Of a DNA stretch of 64,000 nucleotides, positions 12,974 to 23,904 are shown piece after piece. Source of the stretch: Anastrepha obliqua (Eukaryota > Arthropoda > Insecta > Diptera > Tephritidae); contig NC_072892.1 in assembly GCF_027943255.1 (NCBI RefSeq), forward strand, positions 17,321,792 to 17,385,791, in the 5' to 3' direction. The position numbers and the translations under genes were made by a program. The notes beneath the pieces were generated by a model. The model had not been told where the DNA came from, searched no databases, and saw nothing but the letters and a program-made list of their open reading frames with translations. The stretch's first letter is position 1. The number at the start of each line of letters is the position of its first letter.

Positions 12974-13238
12974 TATATCGTACCCTAAATACAAAAGGGT
13001 CACAACTCAAAATGTTCCTTCTGCTCAAATATAAACGAGACGTTATCAATAAAACAGTCCGCGGATGACATATGGTAAAAATAATTTTTTTGTTTTTTGG
13101 TAGGACTGTTATAAGCTCACATGGCAAATTTCAGCGTGATATGTAACATAGTTTGTTTTCTGTGCCACTGTAAACAAGTCAAGCTCGAGTGTGGAAAATT
13201 TTGAGTTGTGACCCTTTTGTATTTAGGGTGCGATATGT
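12974..13238. mobile_element. Short TIR element (MITE), about 265 bp
   Basis: Near-perfect inverted repeats of about 37 bp bound it: left ACCCTAAATACAAAAGGGTC from 12980, right GACCCTTTTGTATTTAGGGT near 13210-13230. The interior has no coding frame and carries one copy of the sequence that is repeated in inverted and direct orientation downstream (see 13019-13899). The flanks ATATCG/CGATAT extend the palindrome, so the target duplication is unclear. Confidence 0.65.
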
Positions 13239-13899
13239 ACGAGTATGGCACTCTTATAATTACTTTTTTTCAGGAACCAGGGAAAAAAAAAATATTAAAG
13301 TTATTAAAAAATTGAGAGGCAAGTTTACAAGCAGCACAATAAGAATGTGGCCAATCCGAATTGGTCAATTTTTTTTTGTTGCTTGTATAATGGAGAAAAA
13401 TAAGAAAATAACGGAATGGATTCCTTAAAGTTGTGTCCAACAGGCAGTTTATGCAAAAGACATAATGAAAAAATGCCCTATTAAATCGGGTGTTGAAATG
13501 GAATGACGACGACATTGTAAATAGTTGTGCTTCGGTTTGTTGAAACAGTTTCTTAATACATATGTATGTATGTCCCTTCTACTCAAATATGAACGAGACG
13601 GTATCAATAAAAAGGTCCGCGGATGACATGGAAAAAATAAATTTTTTGTTTTTTGGTAAGACTGTTGGAATAACAAAATTTCAAACCAATTCTTTGAATT
13701 TCCATCGTTGAATTCGAAAAACACACTCGAGCTTGACTTGTTTACAGTAGCACAGAAAACAAACTATATGACATATCACGCTGAAATTTGCCATGTAAGC
13801 TTATAACAGTCTTACCAAAAAACAAAAAATTGATTTTTGCCATATGTCATCCGCGGACCGTTTTATTGATACCGTCTCGTTCATATTTGAGTAGAAGAT
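13019..13899. repeat. Three-copy repeat with a long inverted pair
   Basis: A block starting TTCTGCTCAAATATAAACGA at 13019-13193 recurs inverted at 13721-13899, and its first part recurs directly at 13576-13673. Shared landmarks are GTCCGCGGATGACAT, TTGTTTTTTGGTA and CAAGCTCGAGTGTG. The sequence beside the arms (CGATGGAAATTCAAAGAATT on the minus strand) resembles the start of a mariner-type frame, so the block may be a mariner 5' end; that is inference. Confidence 0.6.
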
Positions 13900-14232
13900 A
13901 TATTCCCTGATTCATTTTTTAGCCTTTTTTTTAATTGAGTCCTTGATTTTGAAAGTGGTATAAGTCAAAAATTTTCAAAATCTAGTTTATCAGATATTTC
14001 ATATCAAATCCTAATAAAATAACATAATCTGAAGAGATTAGTAGTATACCATGAAAATTAACTCGATATTTTTGGGTTGGTAAACAAAATGCGGTTACTG
14101 TTTTTTTTTGATAGTGGTATATAGTAAGTCAGTCTGTTCACAAAGCTTGGCAAAATAATTAGTAGTTTTGTCATGCCTTCAGATAACGGCTCAGGTATGA
14201 TCAAGTAATCCCTTTAATGTAAAAACGTACTA

Positions 14233-15077
14233 GATGCTTTCCATTTCAATTCAACCGGGCTATTCGGGACATGTTCTTCGATTTCGATGTAACTCGAATA
14301 TGTTGGTCTCTGGTCAAAATAATGAGACACGTATTTTTTAGTTCGCCCGAAAAAATTTTTTTCAAGATTTATCGGCAATTTTGTTTTTCGGCTCAAAATC
14401 GATTTTTTTTAATTATATAAGAAAATTTGTTTTTTAAATGCTCATAACTTAGTCAAAAATGAACCGATTTTAATGATTCTGGGTTCAAAATGATCGTCAT
14501 TATTTGCAACTTCAGAGCGACTTCATGTAGAAACAATTGCATAAAAGTAGTTGAACATTTTTTATTTTGCAAAAAAAAAAAATTGAAATTTTTTCGAAAT
14601 TCAATATTTTAAAAAGTGTATTTTTTTTTTAACTTTTTCTAAATCAAAAGGACACCTCAAACTTCAATTGAGCTGAATGCCCAGTAGCTAAAATGAGTTG
14701 TTTTTGAGTAATGGATTTTTGAGTAAAAAACCTATTTCGCACTTTTTGTTTTTTGCAAAATAAAAAATGTTTAATTACTTTTTTGCAATTGTTTCTACAT
14801 GAAGTAAGTAATGACGATCATTTGAACCCAGAATCATTAAAATCGGTTCAGTTTTGACTATGTTATGAGCATTTAAAAACACATTTTCTTATATAATTAA
14901 AAAAAATCGATTTTGAGCCGAAAAACAAAATTGCCGATAAATCTTGAAAAAAATTTTTTTCGGGCGAACAAAAAAATACGTGTCTCATTATTTTGACCAG
15001 AGAGCAACATATTTGAGTTACATCGAAATCGAAGAACATGTCCCGAATAGCCCGTTAGAATTGAAATGGAAAGCATC
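14233..15077. repeat. Foldback inverted repeat, 845 bp
   Basis: Left arm about 14233-14575 and right arm about 14748-15077 are inverted copies with scattered mismatches and small indels, separated by about 170 bp of oligo-T/A-rich spacer. Outer ends are GATGCTTTCCATTTCAATTC and its complement. Because the arms are inverted copies, they give mirror-image peptides on opposite strands (YVSHYFDQR, IEEHVPNSP); these are not genes. It is probably a non-autonomous foldback element lying within the 13932-16249 transposon. Confidence 0.75.
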
Positions 15078-15599
15078 ACTATTTATAGTTAATTGTAGAC
15101 ATTATACGGCTAAGAAGTATAAGTAATGCTCCCAAGAAATGGAAAAGGCTAAGACTACTATCGTCTTCAGATGAATCAGTTCATACTTTAAAAGTGAATT
15201 CGGAACCCTAACAAATGGAAGAAAGCAACATGAAATCAAGAAAGAGGACACGAAATTAACGTAATTATGCATAAAATATAAGAAAAATGAAGAGAAATAG
15301 TGGAGAAGAAAATAAAGATTGCCTTTGTTCCAAAAAATGTATAGATGGAATCGGATTTGAAGACAGGAAAGCAAATTTTGGTTCTTTTTGAAATTAGCAA
15401 GTTTCAAAAAACAGAATTTGTTTCTGTATGGTTTGGTTCGAAAACAATCAATAAAACAAAGCCCACATATGAGAAAATGTATCTTTAAGCTTCATCTAAA
15501 TGTACAGAATTCAGAAGTTTCTGTTTGCAAAACTTTTTTTTTGATACTTTCAAAATATCTAACTTAAAATGAAGCCGTGTCTTAAATGCTAAAACACCT

Positions 15600-15910
15600 G
15601 GAACGGATGGTCGTGGCAAAATGGCTGATTGAACTAGAAAAACAGATGAAGAAAAAATTAAATTGGTACGAGAACATATTCTGAGCTTTGAGAGCCATTA
15701 CACGAGATCACATCACACTTCAGGTGGAAAGTATCTAAGTGCTGACTTGGATATTCGAAAAATGTATGAGCTGTATGTGAAAAAATTTGATGAAAATAAT
15801 ACGTCATCTTAAAGGAAAATATTCAATACGGAGTTCAACTTAAATATACTCATACTCCTCGTAAAAACACGTGCCAAAAGTGTGGTTCCCTAAAACTAAA
15901 AATTTAAGCA
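15600..15910 (+). pseudogene. Transposase-like fragment
   Basis: Plus-strand peptides read TPGTDGRGKMAD, then KIKLVREHILSFESHYTRSH, GGKYLSADLDIRKMYELYVK, a frameshift, and NTCQKCGSLKLK. The order basic-rich start, (V)REHI-x-SF-x-SHY, YLS-DL, then Cys-x2-Cys is one I recognise from widespread repetitive DNA-transposon proteins of insects, but I cannot name the superfamily. Stops interrupt it, and the catalytic domain was not found. Confidence 0.5.
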
Positions 15911-16624
15911 TCCAGTAATGAAGGCGAGAAGTTGCAAGTTATGGAAATTAATGATTCATAATTACTAATAAAAATCTTTCCTTGATGGTATAAGTCATTT
16001 TTAAAGTCATGCAGTTAATTTTGAAAGTGGTATAAGTCATTTCAACCTTTCAAAACCATATTTCCTTTTAAAAATGGTTATAAATTTCACAATCATTATA
16101 AATACTTGATTGTTGACACTACTTTACTGTCGAAAAATCATTTTCCATTATACACAAATATTTTTTAATCCTTTAAAATGCAAAACTCTAAATATCTCGA
16201 AACAAGGAAAATATGACTTATACCGCTTTCAAAATCAAGGGCTCAATTATGCAATACAATTTTTTTTTGATGGGCGCAATCTTGTTTCTATCATTCTTGG
16301 AAGTACTGCTACAACAACACTTTATGCAACTATACATGAATTGGTTTCAATGGATCTATATGTAAGCATATTGCAGAGTCTCCTCCGATTGTAATGTGAA
16401 ATACTTAATTTGAACTACATCTGGTCTCAATGTAACGCAGAAGGGAACAATTGGTTCTAACTTAATGTTTCAACATTAAATTTTTGATGACTTTCAATGG
16501 ACAATTTCAATGGGATTGCAATCGAAACAGCAAATTGAATGAAGTTGGCAATACATATTTCGAGTCATACTCGTAAATGCCAGCATCTGTGAAGCCTGAG
16601 CTGCCATTTCGAATGTTTGATAGT

Positions 16625-16731
16625 TAGGTGGTATTTTCAGTTCACAACGGACCCATTTCGTGGTCTAAGTGGCATCGTTGTCTCTATGTGCGATGCGGCT
16701 GCCAAACCTAACCTAACCTAGGTGGTATTTT
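16625..16731 (+). mobile_element. Very short 5'-truncated LINE insertion with TSD
   Basis: The 13-bp direct repeat TAGGTGGTATTTT at 16625-16637 and 16719-16731 bounds an 81-bp insert ending in CCAAACCTAACCTAACC. The insert has the feel of the 3' terminus of an RNase H-type LINE with a short pentamer tail. The perfect target duplication shows it arrived by target-primed reverse transcription. Confidence 0.75.
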
Positions 16732-16734
16732 TTG

Positions 16735-18172
16735 TGACGCTGTGCATTTCCCTTCTTTGTAAAAACGTATTCACCCAGAACCTCGGTGTCCTTCTTTGAA
16801 CAATTGAGTGTTGAGAAGTTGAGTCTGTGTACCACTTGTATTGGCCTACAGGGTAGTTTATGGAGTACTCTAAGTCTATTCACAAATTCACAGAGTCGCT
16901 ACTGAATACTTCAATTTATATATGTAGGTATATGTATATACATATGTATCTAAGTGGATTGAAAACAGCATCTTGAACACTCGTGAATATTGAATTTTCG
17001 AACCAAATGCTTGCATGACATCTGAAATCCGGTTTTCCACCACGTTCAGTTCAGTTTGTACGGTTTCTGTTATATTTACATGTTTACATATGTATACAGT
17101 GCACTATTATATGAAAAATATAATATAAGATAGAAAATACATATATATTGTACATACATATGTACATATACATATCTACTCTGCAATTGGGACGATGACT
17201 AGCGTTCGCGTTCATTTCCTTTTTCATGCAATCCACTGATGGACGCACAATTTATTTGATATGGGCCGCTGATGCGGCTGCTGTATTTCATTTTCAGATG
17301 ATACCAAGCTGATGTACATACATACATATGTACATATATACTTACATTTGCACTCATTTATGTATTTAGTTGATATGAGGTAGTAGCTTAAAAGAGAGTG
17401 CTGTCACACCCGTTTTTCAGGCATTTCGAATCGACGCATACAGGTTGGTTGAAAAGTATTAAAAACGACACCTATAAGCCAGTAGAGGAAGCAAAATAAA
17501 TACGAAATTTTAATATTTAATATTTTATTTGAATACATAAAAAAAATTATTTCGATCTGTCAATTCATTCTTTGTTTACAAGCCATCAAAACTTGATGGG
17601 TAAGTTTATCTTTTTTGCAACGGAAAACAGTGAATATCGTGCAGGGATGAAAGGCTTTATTTTGGAAGTCTTATTGCAGCAGGAATTAAAAAAAAGGGTG
17701 AAAATGTTAAAGGAATCTTCATTCTTCGATCTTCATTCTAATATAAAAATTAAATAAATTAAATAAAAGGGCTAAACAAAGAAGTGGAGTTTTTTTTGCA
17801 TATTTGGTTTGTTTTTAAGAGCCTTTTTGAATCTGATCCTTACTTATAAGCTACTGAAAAATCATCACCTGATTTCATTCCTGCTGTTCTACTTTAAAAT
17901 ATGTAGATTATTGTTTCGCTGATAGAGAAAGAAGGTATTTATGATTTCGTAAAAACGTTCCGAAAGGTGCGTCTGGGATGGTAATACTTATAAATATCTA
18001 AAATTTTCAAACTCAAGTTTTTTCAGCACACCTTGGCAGTGATGTGGTTTTACAATATTCTCGAAACCATTTCGCCAACCAAACATTTCCAGTTTCCGCC
18101 AATTTATTTATGCTCAACTATTCATATGGCTTACACACATACATAGCATAGCATATAATACATACACATAAG
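16735..18172. other. Non-coding, microsatellite-rich
   Basis: CATA/TATG tracts near 16918-16950, 17085, 17150-17180 and 17310-17345. A 61-codon frame at 17572-17757 has no recognised motif. CAGGTTGGTTGAAAAGTATT at 17441 resembles a mariner terminus, but no partner was found. Confidence 0.45.
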
Positions 18173-18174
18173 TA

Positions 18175-18882
18175 CAGGGGGGTCCATATAGCGTTTGGTT
18201 TTTGAACCACCTATTTTTTTGAGAATGGTAACACAAATGACATGTCAAATGTGTTCATAATTTACTTAAAGGTTTGACATTTGCGAAATGGGACGCTATA
18301 CGCTTGAACAAAATTGGGAAATATTGAAAACCTATTTCCAAAGTGGTGAGTCTTCTTCTTCTTCCGCGGTTACAGTAAATGGCGAGCGTTACCGTGACAT
18401 ACTCAACGAGTTTTTGTTTCCAAAAATTGAAGAGGATGACATGGACGACATTTGGTTTCAACAGGTCGGTGCAACTTGTTACACTGCCAAAGTTACACTC
18501 GAACTTTTGGCTACCGTTTCTGAATTCCGATATCAATTGGCCACCTCGGAGCTGTGACTTAAGCCTGTTGGACTATTTTTTGTGGGGAGCCGTTAAGGAA
18601 AAATGCTATGCAAACTATCCAGAGACGATTGATGCTTTAAAACACGAAATCGAAGTTGACATTCATGAAATTGGAGCCCAAACAATCGAAAATGTGCTTA
18701 AAAAATGGGTTGATCGAATGGTGTACTGTAAAGCCAGTCGTGGCAGTCATTTGAACGATATTATTTTTCATTCATAAATGACAATGTTCAATCTTCAAAA
18801 TAAAAAAAAAAAGTTTGAAAAATTATTGATTAGTTTTTTTTTTATAGCCGTTTCAAAAAGCAAATTTTACATGGCCCACCCT
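18175..18882 (+). mobile_element. Mariner-like element, internally deleted
   Basis: Imperfect terminal repeats (CAGGGGGGTCCATATAGCG left; complement of ATGGCCCACCCT right) lie beside TA. The coding part begins MGRYTLEQNWEILKTYFQSG (18288), an N-terminal helix, then jumps to VNGERYRDILNEFLFPKI, so the first catalytic region is deleted. The second-aspartate motif reads WFQQVGATCYTA where relatives have QQD, so that Asp is replaced by Val. The third motif WPPRSCDLSLLDYFLWG and tail SRGSHLNDIIFHS (to 18777) follow after a frameshift. A dead, non-autonomous copy. Confidence 0.8.
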
Positions 18883-19065
18883 ATACATATGTATATATGT
18901 ATGTATGTATATGCACGTACGCACAAACATGTGTACTACATACAGTTCTTATTTTCGGGAGAGGTTATTTTTATTTCACCCGATATATACATTTGTACAT
19001 ATATTCTAGAAACAAACAGGTATGTATATATGTATGTATCTGCACAAATACTCGTATAATAAACC

Positions 19066-19430
19066 ACAGTGTACATAAAAATAGTAGTCAAACGCAAACT
19101 TTATTTCAAATAAAACGAGCTCCTTTATTCCCTTTTTTACTGTTTGAATTAAATTGAATTTATTATAACCTCAGCTATGTAAGTATATGTGAGATATAGA
19201 GCTTTAACTGAAAGAACTGAAAGACTTTAGATTCATTTTTTCTTTCCAAAAACGATTTGCTGTTTTTTGGATTTTTTAAAACTTAACACTTCCTTAATAT
19301 TGTACTATAATAAAAACTACTAAAACATTATTTTATAAAATTATTTTTAATAAATTAAATTAATAACAAAACAAATCAAAAAATAAATAATAAAATTCAA
19401 TTTATATTGATTTGCACAAAATCTATCTAG
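19066..19430. mobile_element. Possible Tc1-like terminal region
   Basis: CACAGTGTACATAAAAATAG at 19066 has the look of a Tc1-type terminus. The block AACACTTCCTTAATATTGT near 19281 recurs near 21079, beside Tc1 transposase remains at 20930. The mariner at 19438 and the TTAA element at 20349 may have split this unit. No matching right end was found. Confidence 0.35.
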
Positions 19431-19437
19431 GTAGATA

Positions 19438-20346
19438 CCTATGAAATGAGACTTTTTTTTCAATTTCAAACTTTTATTAATAAAAAATGGTTACAAATTT
19501 AATCTTCAAAATAATAGCCATCGCTAGCGAAACATTTTTCCCATCTCTCCGGCAATTTGTGAATGCCGCGCCAAAAAAATTGGCCGTCTTTGGCCGTAAA
19601 CCCATCATCGAGCTATTTTTTGGCTTCTTCGTGAGAACTGAAGCGCTGCTCGGAAAGTGCGTGACCCATCGATCCAAACAAATGATAATCGGAAGGGGCC
19701 AAGTCTGGTGAGTAAGCCGCATGCACCAGCGGTTCCCAATCGTACGTTTCCACCAATTCCCGAGTCGCTCTTGTTCGATGTGGCGGTGCATTGTCATCAA
19801 GAAAAATTACAAAAAAGACTTCCTTTTGATCCAGGAGAGCAGCATTTCACAAGTGGCTTTTCGGTTCTCTTGCTGCCTTTCAGTCAGTTCATGCGGCACC
19901 CATCTTCCGACCTTTAAAATCGTGCATACGTCTTTCAAACGTTTGGAAATGGTTTTTTGGGTCACTCCCAACTGCTCTGCCATCATTTCTTGCGTTTGAC
20001 CATCATCTTCATCCAACAATGCTTGCAATTCGGCGTCCACTTCGGAATTTTTCAAACCACCTGAACACCACTGTCCACTATAAGCTTCTATAAGCATTTG
20101 ATAAGCTTGAGAAGCGTTTTTCTTCAATAGATAACAGAAAAGCAACGATGTCCGCAAATCGTAGTTTGAAGGCACGAAATTCGACATTTTTAGAGCGACA
20201 AAAATGCATTGTTATATGAAACGTAACAAACAATGAACTGAATATTGTTGACAGATGACAGACGAAAAAAACAAGACATTTGGGAAGGTTTAAAAATACT
20301 CCCAGCGACATCTATGGACTAATAGCTGAAAGTCTCATTTCATAGG
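19438..20346 (-). mobile_element. Mariner element, internally deleted, TA-flanked
   Basis: Perfect outer inverted repeats CCTATGAAATGAGACTTT (19438) and complement ending CATAGG (20346), each bounded by TA (19436-19437, 20347-20348). The interior is a minus-strand mariner transposase remnant. At 909 bp it is shorter than the usual 1.3 kb, consistent with internal deletion. Confidence 0.85.
19480..20187 (-). pseudogene. Mariner transposase remnant
   Basis: Starts MSNFVPSNYDLRTSLLFCYL at 20187, a mariner N-terminal helix, with KKNASQAYQMLIEAYSGQW. A deletion follows, then EVDAELQALLDEDDGQTQEM, EQLGVTQKTISKRLKDV (second helix-turn-helix) and the linker GRWVPHELTERQQENRK. Just after it, in other frames, are traces of the C-terminus (minus-strand matches to GSMGHALSE/ERFSSHEE-type sequence around 19650). 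The first two catalytic motifs are not readable, so the copy is inactive. Confidence 0.75.
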
Positions 20347-20348
20347 TA

Positions 20349-20726
20349 TATACCGTAGGAAAATTCGCCCCAAAATTCATTTTTTTAAGCATTTTATTCC
20401 GCGAATTTGTTCCCCCATTCTTTTTTCATTCATATAGAAATTATGACAATAATAAACAAAAAAATTTTTGGTTTTTTGTATTCAAGTCACTGACGCCGAT
20501 GCTACAATGCCCGCCGATTGAGAAGCCCCGCTGCGACCTTCTTGAAAGAATTGAATGTGCATCCGCCATTTTAAATGATTAAATTTAAAAAAAAAATTGT
20601 ATATTATTTTAATGTATAAATAAACTGTATGCCAATTTTGAAAAAAATATATTGACTTCTTCATTTTAAATAATTTTAATGAAAATCAGGTAAAATATGG
20701 CCGTTTACAGGTATCTGTCCACTTAA
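20349..20726 (-). mobile_element. TTAA-type MITE, truncated copy
   Basis: Inverted relative to the complete copy at 35512-36252. It ends at right in ACAGGTATCTGTCCACTTAA, with TTAA at 20723-20726. Shared internal landmarks are CACTGACGCCGATGCTACAA, GAAGCCCCGCTGCGACCTTC and ATTCGCCCC. The left part is missing and abuts the mariner end at 20346. The short frame MKKSIYFFQN on the minus strand appears in both copies and is part of the repeat, not a gene. Confidence 0.75.
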
Positions 20727-20929
20727 TAAGCTTTACATTGTCAATCTAGAGGCACCTTCCGGTACATCTACTATATTACGACTTATCTTATCTTAATTGT
20801 AAGAGCGGCCTACATTTTTTAGAGCTAAAATCAAATTTTTAATTTTTAAAATTTTACTATCAAATCCACTTTCAAAAAAATATTTCAAATTTAAATCCAT
20901 TTAAATAATTTTCTTGTAACCCATCGCAA

Positions 20930-21200
20930 CATCTCTTATTTCTAATAACAAGTTTTTTCAGTTGGTTTTCCAAATGAGCCCACAGATGTTCAATTACATA
21001 GATGTCTGGAGATTGTGGAGGTGTTTCGAGTACTTTATAGTACTGGAAATTGACCTTTGCTTTTTTGGATTTTGTTTTAATTTAACACTTCCTTAATATT
21101 GTGCAAAAATTTCAAACAAATCAAATTAAAGATGCAATAAAACGATGCAATTGAAGCAAATTGAATTGAATCAAATACAAAATACAAAATTTAAAATATG
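20930..21200 (-). pseudogene. Tc1-like transposase C-terminal scrap
   Basis: The minus strand encodes VNFQYYKVLETPPQSPDIYV then IEHLWAHLENQ, matching the catalytic end of the Tc1-like protein at 27588-27854. Compared with that copy, 63 bp (21 codons including the QDND motif with the second catalytic Asp) are missing between QYY and KVLE. The flanking AT-rich DNA shares AACACTTCCTTAATATTGT with 19281. Confidence 0.7.
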
Positions 21201-21344
21201 ACACGAAAAGCGTTAGCATTTTCTGGAATGCCCATTGGTTGATAATATTGGGTGTGGGAATAGTTTCCGTCCTTTCTTAGCCAAAGTTACGAATTATTTA
21301 AACAATTAAATAATAGATGATATTATGTGAAGTTATGCGACTAG

Positions 21345-21752
21345 CTTTAACTCGCGGCCCCACTCGCGTAGGAGTAGTTTTGAGGGACTTAGGATATGTA
21401 TATAAAAGAATTACAAACAATAATTTCATAGAAAATAATTTTTTATTAATAACTATAATATTACAATACCCGACATCCGTTGCTATGCCTCGTTGAATAA
21501 AATCAAAACAACCAATCAGAAAAATAGCAAGCAAAATTATTTTTATTAATTTTCTATCTCAAACCGTTTTTGAACTTTGCATTTGGGTCTTAGTTGAACA
21601 GCTTATGCGGATTATGAAGTCTAGAGTGTGCTATAAGTAGTGGAAAATAGGAAAAACTAAGATTTAACCCGCGGCCCCGCTCGCGTAGGAGTAGTTTTGA
21701 GGGATTTAGGATATGTATGTATATAAAATAATTACAAACAACAATTTCATAG
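21345..21752. repeat. Direct repeat of a GC-rich block, 322 bp apart
   Basis: CGCGTAGGAGTAGTTTTGAG with upstream CGCGGCCCC and downstream GGATATGTAT occurs at about 21350-21430 and 21670-21752. It may be a repeated 3' end of an unidentified retroelement. No coding sequence accompanies it. Confidence 0.55.
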
Positions 21753-21899
21753 AGTTAGTGACCAATGAGAGTGGTAGCGCGACCTGGGGGCTGTGGGAAG
21801 GGAGTTCCATCATAGAAACATGCCTATAACCTTCATTGAGTGAAAATATGAATGTATAACAATTTTTACGTCATTTGGTGTTGTCGTTTCGTAGTGATG

Positions 21900-22954
21900 C
21901 GCGCACAACGTACAGACGTTCACCTTTATAGAATAGAAGAGTGGAAGCTACAACTTTACTCCTCTGACGAAAAATTCGAGTTCTTTTCACTTGATCCATT
22001 TATTGACCCAGTTTGTGGTGCTCTCGTAAGAAGTGAACCGCTCCCCAATAAAGGCTGACTGCATTGATCGGAACATATGGCCATCCGAAGGTGCAATGTC
22101 TGGGGAATACGGTGGGTGGAGTAAGATTTACCAATTCAGTTCCTCTTCTGTACCGATTTAGTAACGTGTGGCCTGCCGTTATCATGCAGCAAAATGAGTT
22201 TGTCTACCGTCACATGCCGGCCGCTTTTCTTTTTGAGTTTAAAGAGTTCATAATAGATGACACCATAACTGATCCTACCAGATGCACAACATAACCTTTG
22301 GAGAATGAATATTTTCGCTGTCGATTGACGTCGTTCACCTGGTAGGCTCCAACATTTTCCAAACAGGCTCCAAATCCTGACCAAATTGTTAAACAACATA
22401 CCTAATGTCAATGAACAGATGTATAAAATAAATGGGGACTAAAATACAAGAAAAAGGTTATCATAGCACATCCAGTTTTCATCGCCAGTGACGATGTGAT
22501 GCAGAAAACCTTTTCTTTTATGCCGTACAAGAAGCATCTCACACGTCACCAAACATCTTCCGGTATCCCTCTCCTTCAATTGATGTGAACCCAGTTACCC
22601 AGTTACCTGCTTTCCGTACCATTCCCATCGCGTGGAAACGTTTACCGACGGTTGATCTGTCAACATCCAACTCTTTAAACATCTCATCAAGGGTTCGACA
22701 TGGATCTTCATCCAATAATTCTTGTAGTTGAGTGTCTTCGAATTTTTTCGATGCATCTGCGCGATCTTTATCACTCTCGTCGAAATTGCCACTTTGGAGC
22801 GTCGAAACAACGCTTTACAAGTTGTATTCCATGGAGCGTGATTACGGTAAATATTGATCCATATACGACACATTTCAGCAGCACTTTTCTTTAAAAGGTA
22901 ATAATGAAGCATGACTTCCCGCAAATGCTGCTGTTTCGGGACGAGCGTAGACAT
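21900..22954 (-). pseudogene. Mariner transposase, full span but broken
   Basis: Begins MSTLVPKQQHLREVMLHYYL at 22954 and continues LLKKSAAEMCRIW and, across shifts, RRSKVAIST, EDPCQ-like and NWVPH-like sequence. Near 22165 is ILLHDNGRPHVTKS with the second catalytic Asp, and near 22105 PPYSPDIAPSDGHMFRSMQ with the third. The C-terminus trails to about 21900. Several frameshifts and stops make it non-functional. Terminal repeats are not evident, so the element ends are undefined. Confidence 0.8.
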
Positions 22955-23142
22955 ACATATTTGACGTCGGATAAAAAGTATCTGTACGCTTCAAACGAAT
23001 GTCAACTACTGCGCTCGAGACCTCACATATACACCTTCAAATCACGAATATATTGCTAGAGCTAACACAAAAATAGTATCAGCAGCGACACCTCTTTTTC
23101 GAGGGCGGAAATTTATTGCCACACCCAATACAATAGGTCATA

Positions 23143-23895
23143 CGAGGGGTGCCTTTTATATTTCGGGATTTGGCAACCCTGGTGTTGCAATCTGGCAACT
23201 GACAGCTGTATCGCAAAGTTTGACATTTTTTGGCTTTTACATACTCAGAACGTTTTGAAATACCAGCGCTATTTGTGTTTTTTACAGTAACTTAAAAGAT
23301 TCATCTCGGTCCAAAAATGGAATTAAATCGTGAACATTTTCGTGCAATTATTTTTTACAACTTTCGACGTGCATTAACTCAGCAACATTGCATGGATGAA
23401 CTTAATTCATTTTTTGGCGATGAAGCTCCATCAAGGACCAGTGTTTATCGATGGTATGGTGAATTCAATCGTGATCGTAGTTCACTCCAAGACGAATTTC
23501 GTGAATGTCGTCCAAAATCAGTTGTTGTTCCGAAAACCATTGATGCTGTGCGCGAGCTGATATTGCAAGATCGTCATGTGACCTATCGTGAGATTGAGAC
23601 AATCTTAGGCATTGGGACCAGCATACATTCAATATTGCATAAACATTTGACTGTCAAAAAAATTTGTTCGCGTTGGATCCCACACAATTTGTCAATCGCT
23701 CAAAAAAAGGCTCGTGTCGATCGGTCGAAGGAAATGCTCAAAAAATACGATCGCGGGGCTTCGAAGCACGTCTATGACATCGTGACAGGTGATGAATCAT
23801 GGATTTACGCGTATGAGCCCGAAAGTAAACAGTGATTTTCGATGATTAAAATTTGTTTTTGTTCTCTAATCCTGACACATAAAAGGCACCCCTCG
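23143..23895 (+). mobile_element. Mariner element, 3' half of gene deleted
   Basis: Terminal inverted repeats begin CGAGGGGTGCCTTTTAT and continue imperfectly to about 30 bp; TA flanks both ends (23141-23142, 23896-23897). The element is 753 bp. A relative lies at 1701. Because both ends are intact, it resembles a deletion derivative that could be trans-mobilised. Confidence 0.9.
23317..23835 (+). pseudogene. Mariner transposase, truncated at 172 aa
   Basis: Open frame starting MELNREHFRAIIFYNFRRAL. N-terminal helix-turn-helix (residues 1-50, with SFFGDEAPSRTSVYRWYGEF), a second DNA-binding region (RELILQDRHVTYREIETILG), the linker WIPHNLSIAQKKARVDRSKE, and TGDESWIYAYEPESKQ with the first catalytic Asp. 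It stops there, against a usual length near 345 residues, because an internal deletion joins it directly to the right terminal region. It could in principle bind DNA but not catalyse transposition, since the second and third Asp are gone. Confidence 0.85.
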
Positions 23896-23904
23896 TAGAA
23901 CACA

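Larger units (their letters stand above)
13932..16249 (+). mobile_element. TIR DNA transposon, about 2.3 kb, decayed
   Basis: A 36-bp terminus at 13932-13967 (TAATTGAG, then CCTTGATTTTGAAAGTGG, then TATAAGTCA) is mirrored at 16214-16249 with about three mismatches. The motif GTGGTATAAGTCA also recurs inside the right end near 16021-16040, with a weaker copy (GATGGTATAAGTCA) near 15984, suggesting subterminal transposase-binding repeats. Inside are a large foldback (14233-15077) and a broken plus-strand transposase-like frame (15600-15910). I cannot fix the superfamily or the target duplication. Confidence 0.6.

Noticed and set aside
14214..15126. Two similar proteins on opposite strands
   Set aside because: They are the two arms of a foldback read in mirror image.
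16708..16720. CCTAACCTAACC as a telomere-type repeat
   Set aside because: Only two to three units, and they end a LINE insertion with a target duplication.
17441..17800. Mariner element starting CAGGTTGGTTGAAAAG
   Set aside because: No partner terminus and no transposase motif; the similarity is too short.
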